A stretch of DNA of 64,000 nucleotides from Caballeronia sp. Lep1P3 (GTDB taxonomy: Bacteria > Pseudomonadota > Gammaproteobacteria > Burkholderiales > Burkholderiaceae), in contig NZ_CP084269.1 of NCBI RefSeq assembly GCF_022879595.1, positions 124,001 through 188,000 of the forward strand. Reading direction: 5' to 3'. The notes below the pieces were generated by a model, which was not told the origin of the DNA, ran no database searches, and was given only the letters and a program-made list of their open reading frames with translations. This document shows positions 24,516 to 32,742 of this stretch, in pieces; the first letter of the stretch is position 1, and the number at the start of each line of letters is the position of its first letter. Position numbers and translations under genes: made by a program.

Positions 24516-26192
24516 TTAGAACTTGAGCACCTTCGGAATCTTGCCGGTGTAGTCGAAGCCTTCGACCGCCAGAAGCGCGTCGATGACCTCGGACTTGGAC
24601 TTGCCGAAGACCTTCTTGAAGCTGTCGCCGAGCGCGGCACGAATGCCCAGCTCGTCAGCAACCACCATCATTTCCGACTTCGTGATCAACTCCAGAAATT
24701 CCTTGCAGAGCTTCCAGTGCTTCGCGAGATCGAGGTGATGGTGCTTACACAGACGCGTGAGGTGCTGGACGTCGAGGCCCTGGATCGCGGCAACCGTCAC
24801 ACCGGTGACGGCATGCGCAAGCTTCGCGTCGTCTGCGGCTGCCGTCGAGGCTGCCGCTTTAGACACATCGCCGGACGCGACTTGCTCCTCCGTCAGCTTT
24901 TCCCAGATGCCCGAGAGCGTCTTTTGATCGACGCAGCGCATCTGGTCGGACAGGGCAATCGCAACGAGGTATCGCTGGGCGAGCGCGGGCTCCGCACCCA
25001 CCTCACGGCGCAGGGCTTTACGCCATAACGCCACGCGATACGCTTTCATCTTGTCCGACTCGGCCACCACCGTCGCCGGCGGATTGCTAGTCGTCGATGC
25101 CGCGGACGAACCGGCCGCGCCCTTCGCTGCTGCCGGCGTCGCTTTCGCGCCCGGCTTGGCTGCCTCGGGCTTCGGCTGCGTGGCAGCTTTCACCGCTTGC
25201 AGTTGCGCCGCCACCTTCTTCATGTTGCAGACGGTGTCGAAGCACTGGCCGCGATAGACCTTGCCGATCGAGTCAGGCAGGCCGCTCACTGCCGCGCCGT
25301 ACTTCTGGCACGCGTGACACGCCTTCGCCTGCTCTTCGCCGACGCCTTTGGGGCCATCGACAGCGAGCTGCACGCGCGTGTGGTTGTCGCCAGCGCGCAC
25401 GATGCGCACGACCGGATATTCGTCGCGCAGGCCTGTGGCCGTCGCGTCGAGCATCTTTTCGGTCTTCTCGTTGTAGCAAGTGCGGTTGGTGCAGTTTCCC
25501 GTACCGATGGACTCGCCGAACATCTCGCCCTGCGTGGACGAGTTGTGCGGGCATCCGGCGCAGTCGGCTTTGTCGAAGATCGCGGCCGCCAACGAACAGG
25601 CAACCTGTTCGATGGTTTTCTTGACCTCAGCGACCGCCTTGCCTTCCTTGATGATCACCGGCAGCAGCTTGTCCTGCGTCTCTTTCGGGAGCGCAGCAAG
25701 CAGCTCGGCGTGACCGAGCAGGATCTGCCGCGTGCTCAATGCGTCGAGCACGGGAGTACTGCAGTTCATCAGCGCGAGACGCTTATCCAGCGTCGCACGC
25801 GACCAGCCGAAGATACGCGCGACTTCGTCGCGATCCCCCTTGCACAGCCCGACTTGCTCGGCTGCAGCAATGGCTTCTTCGGCGGGCGACATGTCGGCTC
25901 GCTGGATGTTCTCGATGATGGCGAGTTGCTTCGCTTCGACTTCATCGATGTCTCGAACGACGACCGGGATTTCATAGTCTTCGCCGTGCGCCGCGAGCGC
26001 CGCTTTGTATCTGCGGCCGCCAGCGACGAGGCTGAAGCCGCCGTCAGCGAGCGTGCGCACGATGACAGGCTGGATGACGCCCTTTTCGCGCACAGACGCG
26101 GTTAGCTCTTCCATCTCCGCCGCATCGAAGTACTTGCGGGGATTGACGCTGACCTGAATTTGCTTGAGGGCGAGAGTAGGTTGTTGTTGCAT
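24516..26192 (-). CDS. parB: PRTRC ParB family protein
   Basis: This 558-residue protein has an N-terminal ParB nuclease-like/CTP-binding domain: VNPRKYFDAAEMEELTASVR, VRTLADGGFSLVAGGRRYKA and the conserved QLAIIENIQRADMSPAEEAI. An HTH follows (RDEVARIFGWSRATLDKRLA). The C-terminal region holds clustered cysteines (DCAGCPHN, NCTNRTC, CHACQ, QCFDTVCN) suggesting zinc binding, typical of the PRTRC version. AGGAG is 7 bases before the ATG at 26192. The leader carries hairpin element 2 (26278-26316) and a CCC-N-GGG hairpin. No ParA gene is in the window. Confidence 0.87.
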   Translation of the reverse strand: MQQQPTLALKQIQVSVNPRKYFDAAEMEELTASVREKGVIQPVIVRTLADGGFSLVAGGRRYKAALAAHGEDYEIPVVVRDIDEVEAKQLAIIENIQRADMSPAEEAIAAAEQVGLCKGDRDEVARIFGWSRATLDKRLALMNCSTPVLDALSTRQILLGHAELLAALPKETQDKLLPVIIKEGKAVAEVKKTIEQVACSLAAAIFDKADCAGCPHNSSTQGEMFGESIGTGNCTNRTCYNEKTEKMLDATATGLRDEYPVVRIVRAGDNHTRVQLAVDGPKGVGEEQAKACHACQKYGAAVSGLPDSIGKVYRGQCFDTVCNMKKVAAQLQAVKAATQPKPEAAKPGAKATPAAAKGAAGSSAASTTSNPPATVVAESDKMKAYRVALWRKALRREVGAEPALAQRYLVAIALSDQMRCVDQKTLSGIWEKLTEEQVASGDVSKAAASTAAADDAKLAHAVTGVTVAAIQGLDVQHLTRLCKHHHLDLAKHWKLCKEFLELITKSEMMVVADELGIRAALGDSFKKVFGKSKSEVIDALLAVEGFDYTGKIPKVLKF

Positions 26193-26219
26193 GACAGGGC
26201 TCCTAAGAGGGAACCTGCC

Positions 26220-26244
26220 CCCTTTGGGAGTGGTTCCCAAAGGG
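26220..26244 (-). promoter_or_regulatory. CCC-N-GGG leader hairpin before parB
   Basis: A perfect 10-base stem CCCTTTGGGA/TCCCAAAGGG with a five-base loop lies about 28 bases before the parB ATG. Confidence 0.6.
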
Positions 26245-26277
26245 TTGAACAACGTGGGCTGACGAAAGTCAGCGCGG

Positions 26278-26316
26278 GGTCGATGCGTCAATGACGCGGG
26301 TGATGGAGCAACAATA
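26278..26316 (-). promoter_or_regulatory. Leader hairpin element 2 with -10 box (parB)
   Basis: On the minus strand -10 TATTGT (26316-26311), six bases, ATCACCC, the hairpin GCGTCA-T-TGACGC, then ATCGACC. Its stem is almost identical to element 1, and a second hairpin GCTGAC-TTTC-GTCAGC follows. Confidence 0.65.
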
Positions 26317-26369
26317 GCGGTTTACTTTGCGGGCACGCCGCGCAAAAGCTCACGAATTCATGCCGTCTT

Positions 26370-27068
26370 TCAGAGCCAGGCGGGTCGCGGCTCATTCTCG
26401 TCCGCATCCAATGGCTTGCCTCGCGCCCACGCAAGTCGGTGAACCGAGACAAGATCCGCCGCTAGCCGCTCCGAATCGGCCGCCGAGAGAGCAAGGCTGA
26501 TCGACCGAATCTCGTCGACCCCGACTGCCACTTTGACGACCAAGGTCACGTCGCGATAACCCGGCGCATCGAGCTTGCTCTCGTACTGGCAGGAGTGCAC
26601 GACGTCATCATCGGGCAGCGGCGTGTGCGCCGGTTCGTCAGCCAGCCCCCATCGTCTGATCATCGCCAGCCAGCGGGCTTCCCCATTGGGAAAGTAACGA
26701 TGCACTTCCGTTGCGTGCCGACTGTCCAGCCGCAGTACCTGCATGCAGTGCTCCAGCAGATCATCGTCGAGCCGTCGAAAGTCAGTGAGACTGAAGGGGA
26801 AGTCCTCGCCGTTATAGAGGCCTGCCAGAAGCTGAGCAGCGACGCGTCCCTGCCCAGAACTGCCCTCGGCCACGTCAAGGAGATAGGCAAGCGAATCCAG
26901 GCTGGCGTCGCGATCCTGAGCGCGTATCTCGGCCGCTCGCTGCGCGGGAGTCGTTCCGCCCGCCGCTTTTGCGAGGAAGTCGTCAACGGTCTCTTGGAGT
27001 GCTTCGGCTAAATGCGTTGGGACGGTGAAGTCGATGGATCGGGTGCTGGGTGTTGGCGAATTACTCAT
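26370..27068 (-). CDS. Hypothetical protein (DUF7673-like segment)
   Basis: This is a 232-residue soluble protein starting MSNSPTPSTRSIDFTVPTHL. The central part (LDSLAYLLDVAEGSSGQGRV, LLAGLYNGEDFPFSLTDFRR) resembles a recurrent plasmid/ICE domain (DUF7673-like) of unknown function; the resemblance is by eye. The C-terminal half is beta-rich (RDVTLVVKVAVGVDEIRSIS). No clear Shine-Dalgarno before the ATG at 27068. A strong terminator hairpin lies about 60 bases upstream. Independent of the PRTRC cassette downstream. Confidence 0.55.
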   Translation of the reverse strand: MSNSPTPSTRSIDFTVPTHLAEALQETVDDFLAKAAGGTTPAQRAAEIRAQDRDASLDSLAYLLDVAEGSSGQGRVAAQLLAGLYNGEDFPFSLTDFRRLDDDLLEHCMQVLRLDSRHATEVHRYFPNGEARWLAMIRRWGLADEPAHTPLPDDDVVHSCQYESKLDAPGYRDVTLVVKVAVGVDEIRSISLALSAADSERLAADLVSVHRLAWARGKPLDADENEPRPAWL

Positions 27069-27128
27069 TGCATTGTCGTGGCGGAACGGACGCTCCAAAT
27101 TGCGCCTGTCCGCAGGATGCCACGAGTG

Positions 27129-27158
27129 AAAAAGTGCGCCGGCAGAAAGCCGGCGCAC
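27129..27158 (-). terminator. Intrinsic terminator/attenuator before the 26370-27068 gene
   Basis: The 10-base perfect stem GTGCGCCGGC/GCCGGCGCAC is followed by TTTTT on the minus strand, with no gene upstream on that strand for over 1 kb. This favours an attenuator or the end of a small RNA. Confidence 0.75.
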
Positions 27159-27383
27159 AAGACAGTCGGCGCATAACCGGGGGACACCAGACCGCGAACG
27201 AAGCGTATTGGCTCCAAGGGCTCGATGATGCGGCGCAGCGAACACTTTCGCTCGCGATGGCGAAAACGCGCCGACGCGTGGCCGAACAGTCGTTAAAGCC
27301 GGGAGTGCGGGCTTGGAAAAATCGTTCCGCGGATATCGTAGAAGCCGTTTTGAGAACTGCCAGTAGTCGGCCCAATGGCGGAA

Positions 27384-27400
27384 CGCTCACCTGGTGAGCG
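27384..27400. promoter_or_regulatory. Perfect palindrome, operator-like
   Basis: CGCTCACC-T-GGTGAGCG is a 17-base perfect dyad in the gene-free stretch upstream of the 27610 gene. Confidence 0.45.
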
Positions 27401-27609
27401 ACTTATCCCTCCTACCCCGCCTGCAGACCCGCTGCTCTTCCCGTGAACTGACTGGTGGAGCACGGTGACATGGTCGACGTAGAATGCGACGAATGGGCGA
27501 GAGACGGATTCCGTGGATCGCTCCCTTCCTCGTCAAAATCAGGCGCTACGAAGCACTTCGGCTCTGACACGACTCCTCCGACAAATACGAATCTAACGCA
27601 CGAAGGCGA

Positions 27610-28101
27610 ATGAAAACAGAAGGCGTCAAATCACTGGTGCAAGAAGTCTTGGACAGCTTGCCTACTCCGTACACTGAAGATGTCATCGATGAGGTATTCG
27701 GTGCAATTGAAACGAGCGCAGCGTGGAGGCGGCGTTACGACTCGCTGTGCGATGAGCTCGGCAAGGCCACCGTTAATGCGTGGGGCGGCTACTGGATTGC
27801 TAATGCGCTTGGCAAGTCGGGAGAGCGCCAAGCTTCGGCCAAGCGAAGCACGCTGATCGGCTCGTACTCGCTGCTCGACACCGATGCAGTGCCTAGCAAA
27901 CGCAAGCCGAACGAGTCCGAAGCCCGTGAGTTGGTGTATGGTCACTTTCACGCCTACAAGGCAGATTTGCCTGACGAGATCCGCAACTACCGAGAAGAGT
28001 TGGTGCTCTTGGTAATGGACGGTAAGACCACCGACGAGGCGTTTAACACGGTCTCCGAGTTCCACATGCAGGGCTACCAATCCAAAAAAAAACCCGGCTA
28101 G
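27610..28101 (+). CDS. Hypothetical protein
   Basis: This is a 163-residue soluble protein, MKTEGVKSLVQEVLDSLPTP onward, with the region WRRRYDSLCDELGKATVNAW and later a helical acidic part. No family function recognised. Its last codons (SKKKPG) overlap the intrinsic terminator of the convergent minus-strand gene at 28158. The base composition is slightly AT-richer than neighbours. No clear Shine-Dalgarno. Confidence 0.55.
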   Translation: MKTEGVKSLVQEVLDSLPTPYTEDVIDEVFGAIETSAAWRRRYDSLCDELGKATVNAWGGYWIANALGKSGERQASAKRSTLIGSYSLLDTDAVPSKRKPNESEARELVYGHFHAYKADLPDEIRNYREELVLLVMDGKTTDEAFNTVSEFHMQGYQSKKKPG

Positions 28102-28112
28102 AAAGCCGGGTT
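28084..28112 (-). terminator. Intrinsic terminator of the 28158 gene, overlapping a convergent gene
   Basis: The stem AACCCGGCT/AGCCGGGTT with loop TTCT is followed by nine Ts on the minus strand. The T-run and half the stem encode the C-terminal KKKPG of the plus-strand gene ending at 28101. Confidence 0.9.
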
Positions 28113-28157
28113 GTGATTGAAGGATGTGAGAGCGGCACCCGAGGATGCCGCTGTGTT

Positions 28158-28406
28158 TCAAGCCGCCGCGCCAGTCACGGGCGGCAGCGATCGTGACAAC
28201 AAAGTCGTGACTGCCCCTGCCAACGTCCACTCGCCAAATTGCTGCTCATGGCTTTCATGGACGAGACGGTCAAGGCACAGCACCTCGACGCCATCGACTT
28301 GTACTTTGCCGAGGACGTTCGCCAGCACCGCGCGATTGGAGCCTTCACGTTTAACCGTGACGACGCCCTCTCCGACCACCACATACACGTTCGAGTCCTT
28401 CGGCAT
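28158..28406 (-). CDS. Hypothetical small protein
   Basis: This is an 82-residue protein, MPKDSNVYVVVGEGVVTVKR onward. It is mostly beta-strand with regular alternation and a helical end, and may be a small barrel. The ATG follows the TAA of the methyltransferase-helicase gene directly, and AAGGAGG inside that gene's last codons serves as ribosome-binding site, so it is co-translated with the enzyme and may be its accessory subunit. Confidence 0.6.
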   Translation of the reverse strand: MPKDSNVYVVVGEGVVTVKREGSNRAVLANVLGKVQVDGVEVLCLDRLVHESHEQQFGEWTLAGAVTTLLSRSLPPVTGAAA

Positions 28407-31400
28407 TTACGCTGCCTCCTTCAAAAGTTTGCGCATGTCACCGGACGTTTCCGCCGACAGCAATGCAAGGTCGTCGACGAAGCGATCCAGTAGGGAATCC
28501 ATGTGCAAAAAAGTCTCGTCGTCGAGTTCCGGCGTCGCCCAGTCCAGCCCCGCCTGCGTCGCATCACGTTTGTGCGCGACCATTTGGTCCTGATACTCGT
28601 CGATGCTGCCCGGCAAGTGGAAATACAGCACCTTCAACACGCCCTTCCGGTTCCATCGCAGCGCGCGCCGCATCGCCTGATACTCGATGCGCCACGTCCA
28701 CGAACGGTCGTAGAAGAGGATGTAGTCGGCGTTCGGCAGGTTGTAGCCCGCGCGGCCCGATGCCTTGGTGGCCATCAGCCCTGTTGCCAGTCCGCCCAAG
28801 AAGCGCTTGTCCTTATCGGCCACGCGACGCTTGATCGGAATCTCCCCATGAAACGGGACCGTCTGCACACCATGCGCATCCAGCTCGCGCGCCAGAAGAT
28901 CGAGCACGCCGGGGTTCTCGGCAAACACGATCGCTTGCTTGCCTTCGGCCGCGATCGCACGCATGCGCGCCACAATCGCGCGCTGCTTGCTCGTCAGCCC
29001 GCCGATGTATTCCACGCCCTCCATCCCGAACTGCGGGTAGTTGGCAGAGAAGTGAACAGCACGAATACGAGCGAGGATCGTCACCAGGTTGCACGCCTTC
29101 TTGTCATCGCGCGATGAGCGATACCAATCGGCGAACTCGTCGGCAGCCCGCAGGTACGCGGCCAGATGCCCGCTATCCCAGTCGACCGTCTCCACCTCAA
29201 ACTGCGGCGGCTCGATCTGGATGTAGCGCGACACCTCTGGCTCGGCGACAAGCCGGCGCTTGATGTGCGGCGCGAGCATCGCCCGGTACAGATGCAGATT
29301 GCCGATCTTCGGCACCTCGCGTTTCGCTCCATCCTGCAGGCTCTCCGCGAACTGCCACGTCACCCACTCAAGCACCACGAAGTCATCCCTGAATCGATCG
29401 ACGCCGCGCATCGCGTACTCCACCGAATTGATCCAGTTCTGCTCAAGATAGCCCACCCGGTAGCCGTAGGGCTGCGCCGCCGTTCCATCACCGCCGGAGA
29501 ACGCGATCAGACCGAACGCATCTCTCGGGTAGTTCGGGATGGGCGACCCCGTCAAAACGAACCTTCGCCGCGCCGAAAGCTGCCAGAGCGCGCGGCTCTG
29601 ATCGCTTGTCGGATTGGCAAGGCGCTCGCCTTCATCGGCCACCAGCAGGCCGATGCGACGACGCAGCCGGTGCGCATAGGTCACGCGCGATGAAACCGCC
29701 TTGTCGACCGGCATGCGCAGGCGCTCATACGAGATGAGGTTGATTTGTCTAAGGTCGCCAAGATCCGCCGCCGATTCGATTACCTTCATCTGCTCAGCCG
29801 AGATGGGCAACTGTCCCACCTCCTTGAGCATCTCCTCGATGAGCCGGGACTCAACAACGATGAGGCCGTGCTTCACACCCGAGACGAGGATCAGCGCCAA
29901 GGCGAGCCGGGACTTGCCACAGCCCTGCTCCCACGCGACGACACAGCCGGTCGGCTTCAGCAGCGTTTCGATCAGATCATCAACCTGAAACTCCCAGTCG
30001 AGCCACTGATCGACGCCGAGCGCCTTGACGCGCGACCTTAGCGCTGCGGCTTGGTCAGAAAAGCGCGCGCACAGACCTTCGTGCACGACTTCCCATCCCT
30101 CGCTGACGTTATCGACCGCGAACCGCGCATTGAGCTCGTCGACAGACAGGTGATACCAAACGCCATGCAGCGCGTATCGGTAGCGCCCGTCGGCTTCGCG
30201 ATCAAACTGGACTTCATCGCCCGCCTTGATGAGCGGACTGGCCCAGCGAGTCGCGTCGACCTTGTGGGTCTCCTTCGCGATGCCCGACACCTGATCTCGC
30301 GATCCAGCGCCGGTGGTCCAGGCGACGTGCCGCAGTGGTACCGCCTGTCTCACGCTGCGTCGCATGCGTCTGTTGAAGTGCTCCATAAAGCCGGCTGCGA
30401 GTTGCGGCTCGCCACCGACGCTGCGGATTCGATCCAGCAACTGATCGAAGGCCGCGACCGGGTTGTCTTGCACCAGATACGTTTCCATATCTAGCAAGCC
30501 TTGCCCCGAGTAACGGAAGCCACGCGGCAGCCGGTGGCCGTCGCGCGAGTAGATGCGCTTCACGAGAATCGCGTTAAGCACCATCGCTTCGTTGAAGCCA
30601 CACGCAAAGGACAAGCGAATGCGCCGGCCATCGTGCGAGACCTTGACCGACTTGTCGCCCGTGACCGCACGCGTGATGAACGGCACGCTGTCATCGAGCT
30701 TTTGCAGCCGCAGCCGAGCTTCGCCGAACGAACGTTCCTCGAAGTGCAGCCCGAGATTCGGCCCGGGTTTCGCAAGATCGTCGACGACCGCGCGTACGAA
30801 GTCCGACGGACGATCGCGGTAGCGGTCGAACACCACGACGGCCGTGCGCACGTTCGCGCCTTCCAGCTTGAACGCGTCCGCCGGCAGTTCGAAAAGACCT
30901 GCCGCGCGGCGTTTCAAACGGTCCCCTTGCTCGCCCCCAACCATCGACTCGGCGGTCGTGATCGGCAGGAGCGCGACGACGATGTTCGCCGCCTCAAGCG
31001 CCTGATGCACGGCGTAGTCGTGGCTCAGCGCGCTGGTGTGCGCGCCGTACCGGCCCCACGTCGTGCATTCGAGCGTCTGCAGATGTGGCGACTCGAGATG
31101 GATCGAGAACGGCGGATTGATCAGTGCGATATCGAAGCGCACCGGATGGTTATCCTCCATGCCGGCTTGCCGGAACTCGCAATCAAACCCTGCGTCCTCG
31201 AACACCTTCTGGCACTGCTGGATGACATCGGCGTGCACGTCGACGCCGTACACGGCATGGCGTTCCGGGTCTGCGTACTGAAGCAGCCGGCCGGAGCCGA
31301 CCGAGTTATCCAGGATGCGGATAAACCGATTGACCTTCCAGCCGCTCACGAAGCTCCACATAAACGCCGCAATGGCGTCGGGCGTGAAAAACTGCCCGAG

Positions 31401-31526
31401 GTGCTGACGCCGTGCCGCGGCCAGCTCGCCCTGATGGGCGACCGACGGCGCCTGCGATCCCAAACTTCTGATCGCACGCAACGGCTCATACCAATCCCGT
31501 TCGAACGTAAACAGCTCTCTCTGCAT
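28407..31526 (-). CDS. N6-adenine DNA methyltransferase fused to SNF2-type helicase
   Basis: This is a 1,039-residue two-part enzyme. The N-terminal methyltransferase has LGQFFTPDAIAAFMWSF, the SAM motif DNSVGSGRLL (residues 73-82) and the catalytic NPPF (137-140). The C-terminal SF2/SNF2 helicase has Walker A EQGCGKSRLALAL near 530 and a DEGE Walker B (VADEGERLANP). TGSPIPN lies near 658 and the motif VI-like QAMRRALRWNRKG near 949. The order resembles large phage/plasmid methyltransferase-helicase proteins such as the anti-restriction DarB of P1, though much shorter. It may modify or remodel entering DNA. AGAGG precedes the ATG. Function inferred only. Confidence 0.82.
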   Translation of the reverse strand: MQRELFTFERDWYEPLRAIRSLGSQAPSVAHQGELAAARRQHLGQFFTPDAIAAFMWSFVSGWKVNRFIRILDNSVGSGRLLQYADPERHAVYGVDVHADVIQQCQKVFEDAGFDCEFRQAGMEDNHPVRFDIALINPPFSIHLESPHLQTLECTTWGRYGAHTSALSHDYAVHQALEAANIVVALLPITTAESMVGGEQGDRLKRRAAGLFELPADAFKLEGANVRTAVVVFDRYRDRPSDFVRAVVDDLAKPGPNLGLHFEERSFGEARLRLQKLDDSVPFITRAVTGDKSVKVSHDGRRIRLSFACGFNEAMVLNAILVKRIYSRDGHRLPRGFRYSGQGLLDMETYLVQDNPVAAFDQLLDRIRSVGGEPQLAAGFMEHFNRRMRRSVRQAVPLRHVAWTTGAGSRDQVSGIAKETHKVDATRWASPLIKAGDEVQFDREADGRYRYALHGVWYHLSVDELNARFAVDNVSEGWEVVHEGLCARFSDQAAALRSRVKALGVDQWLDWEFQVDDLIETLLKPTGCVVAWEQGCGKSRLALALILVSGVKHGLIVVESRLIEEMLKEVGQLPISAEQMKVIESAADLGDLRQINLISYERLRMPVDKAVSSRVTYAHRLRRRIGLLVADEGERLANPTSDQSRALWQLSARRRFVLTGSPIPNYPRDAFGLIAFSGGDGTAAQPYGYRVGYLEQNWINSVEYAMRGVDRFRDDFVVLEWVTWQFAESLQDGAKREVPKIGNLHLYRAMLAPHIKRRLVAEPEVSRYIQIEPPQFEVETVDWDSGHLAAYLRAADEFADWYRSSRDDKKACNLVTILARIRAVHFSANYPQFGMEGVEYIGGLTSKQRAIVARMRAIAAEGKQAIVFAENPGVLDLLARELDAHGVQTVPFHGEIPIKRRVADKDKRFLGGLATGLMATKASGRAGYNLPNADYILFYDRSWTWRIEYQAMRRALRWNRKGVLKVLYFHLPGSIDEYQDQMVAHKRDATQAGLDWATPELDDETFLHMDSLLDRFVDDLALLSAETSGDMRKLLKEAA

Positions 31527-31544
31527 GAAATGCCTCTAGAAATG

Positions 31545-31566
31545 AAAAGACCCGCCGAAGCGGGTC
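31545..31566 (-). terminator. Intrinsic terminator before the methyltransferase-helicase gene
   Basis: The stem GACCCG/CGGGTC is followed by TTTTCATTTC on the minus strand, ending a few bases before AGAGG of the gene starting at 31526. Confidence 0.75.
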
Positions 31567-31587
31567 GAAAGGATGGACGGTGGACGC

Positions 31588-32382
31588 TTAGTAGCGGTCG
31601 CGCGAGGCGAGGTACTTGGCGCCGAACTCACTAATGAAGAGGGACAACGCGTCACCCACGTCGTGAGCGAACTTGAACTGCCACTTGTCGTTGAACAGCA
31701 CGACCTCCAGCCCCGTGAACGACAGCTTCTCGCGAGTGGAAAAAGTCAGTCGGTGGACGCTGAAGTTGCGCAGTTGCATCGCCAGCGCGCCGAACTGATG
31801 CTTCTTCGCGAAGGTCGCCAAGCCGTCAAAGGTTGTGGCGACCGCCTGCTGAGAGGAGTAATAGACCTCGCGTTGCCCCTTCGAATGGAAGCACGACTGG
31901 GACGTAACGCGCTTTTCGAGAATCACCGCGCTGCTGGTGCGCTTGATCTCCGTATCGGGCTTGAGCCAAAAACCGTCGATGATGGCCTTGGCTGCCTGCT
32001 CAAACGCAACGCGCTCGCCGGCCTCACCGCCGAACGTTGGCTCGAGGTGTTGCCAGAAGCCGTCCAAGTCAGGGATGTTGTTCTTGCTCAGATCCTCCTC
32101 GATATCGAGACCGCATCGGTCGAGTTCGCGACTCTGGTCGATCTCGATTCTGCCGCCGGCGGGGGCGAACTTTCGGCTTGCCTCCATCACAAGCCGCGAG
32201 AGCAGCCGTCGGCAGAACGTGTTGAGCTCGCGCTCGACTTTGTATTCGCTTCGAACTTCCATCGCCGAATACTCGGTCAATCCGTCAGCAAAGACGTCGC
32301 GCTCGGCCTGAACGACAGCGCGATACGCCACTGCTGCTGCCGTTTGGGCCGTCTTGAACTGCTCGATTAATTGCGTGTACAT
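31588..32382 (-). CDS. Hypothetical protein (DUF4942-like)
   Basis: This is a 264-residue soluble protein starting MYTQLIEQFKTAQTAAAVAY. It has a coiled N-terminal helix and a C-terminal region EVVLFNDKWQFKFAHDVGDA, reminiscent of the DUF4942 family found beside plasmid DNA methyltransferases; this is by eye and uncertain. GGAG lies 7 bases before the ATG at 32382. It is upstream of the methyltransferase-helicase gene on the same strand, separated by a terminator. The leader carries element 3. Confidence 0.55.
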   Translation of the reverse strand: MYTQLIEQFKTAQTAAAVAYRAVVQAERDVFADGLTEYSAMEVRSEYKVERELNTFCRRLLSRLVMEASRKFAPAGGRIEIDQSRELDRCGLDIEEDLSKNNIPDLDGFWQHLEPTFGGEAGERVAFEQAAKAIIDGFWLKPDTEIKRTSSAVILEKRVTSQSCFHSKGQREVYYSSQQAVATTFDGLATFAKKHQFGALAMQLRNFSVHRLTFSTREKLSFTGLEVVLFNDKWQFKFAHDVGDALSLFISEFGAKYLASRDRY

Positions 32383-32414
32383 GCGATTGCTCCATGGGGA
32401 TGAGCAGGCGCACG

Positions 32415-32442
32415 CCCGCAATCGGGGACATGCCCCTGCGGG
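32415..32442 (-). promoter_or_regulatory. CCC-N-GGG leader hairpin before the 32382 gene
   Basis: The outer stem CCCGCA/TGCGGG with inner GGGG/CCCC lies about 35 bases before the ATG. Confidence 0.6.
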
Positions 32443-32483
32443 TTAAGGTAGACGTTGCGGGTGCGGCGAAGTTGGTCGCCGAG

Positions 32484-32523
32484 AGTCGATGCGCTAGGAC
32501 GCGCGGGTGATGGTTCAACGATA
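32484..32523 (-). promoter_or_regulatory. Leader hairpin element 3 with -10 box
   Basis: On the minus strand -10 TATCGT (32523-32518), six bases, ATCACCC, the hairpin GCGCGTCCTAGCGC and ATCGACT. The stem differs from elements 1 and 2 but keeps its pairing. A second hairpin CGGCGA/TCGCCG follows. Confidence 0.65.
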
Positions 32524-32593
32524 CCTGCATGACGTCGCCGCGTTGCGGGGAAAGGCGAGCTTTTGATAGCGCCTCTTCAGCCAGCCGCTTTCA

Positions 32594-32630
32594 GTTATCC
32601 CCAGTTTTTCTGGATAACCCTGGGGATAAC
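32594..32630. repeat. Nested inverted repeats GTTATCC(CC)AG
   Basis: GTTATCCCCAG (32594-32604), CTGGATAAC (32610-32618) and CTGGGGATAAC (32620-32630) form a perfect 11-base inverted repeat with a third copy inside. TTATCCCCA and TTATCCAGA each differ from a DnaA box by one base. Confidence 0.6.
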
Positions 32631-32690
32631 ACGTCACCGCCGCGCACATTCACCCACACATCTCTCGGGGTTCACGGTCCGGGGGCTTCA

Positions 32691-32742
32691 TCATGATGAA
32701 GCGCGTTTGGCGAAAGACCCCCTAAAAACGATAGCTTTCCGG
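32691..32742 (+). repeat. Intergenic conserved block, copy B
   Basis: TCATGATGAAGCGCGTTTGG through AGCTTTCCGG matches copy A at 6760-6812. It lies 150 bases before the first gene of the 32895-34878 set. Confidence 0.6.

Larger units (their letters stand above)
27069..27609. other. Intergenic region with terminator and palindrome
   Basis: In these 541 bases no gene is supported. The terminator-like hairpin lies at 27129-27158 and a 17-base perfect palindrome at 27384-27400. The rightward promoter for the 27610 gene must lie here, but I could not identify one. Open frames on both strands have poor codon character. Confidence 0.55.

Noticed and set aside
30501..31634. 377-residue plus-strand open frame opposite the methyltransferase domain
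   Set aside because: Antisense to a domain with intact DNSVGSG and NPPF motifs.
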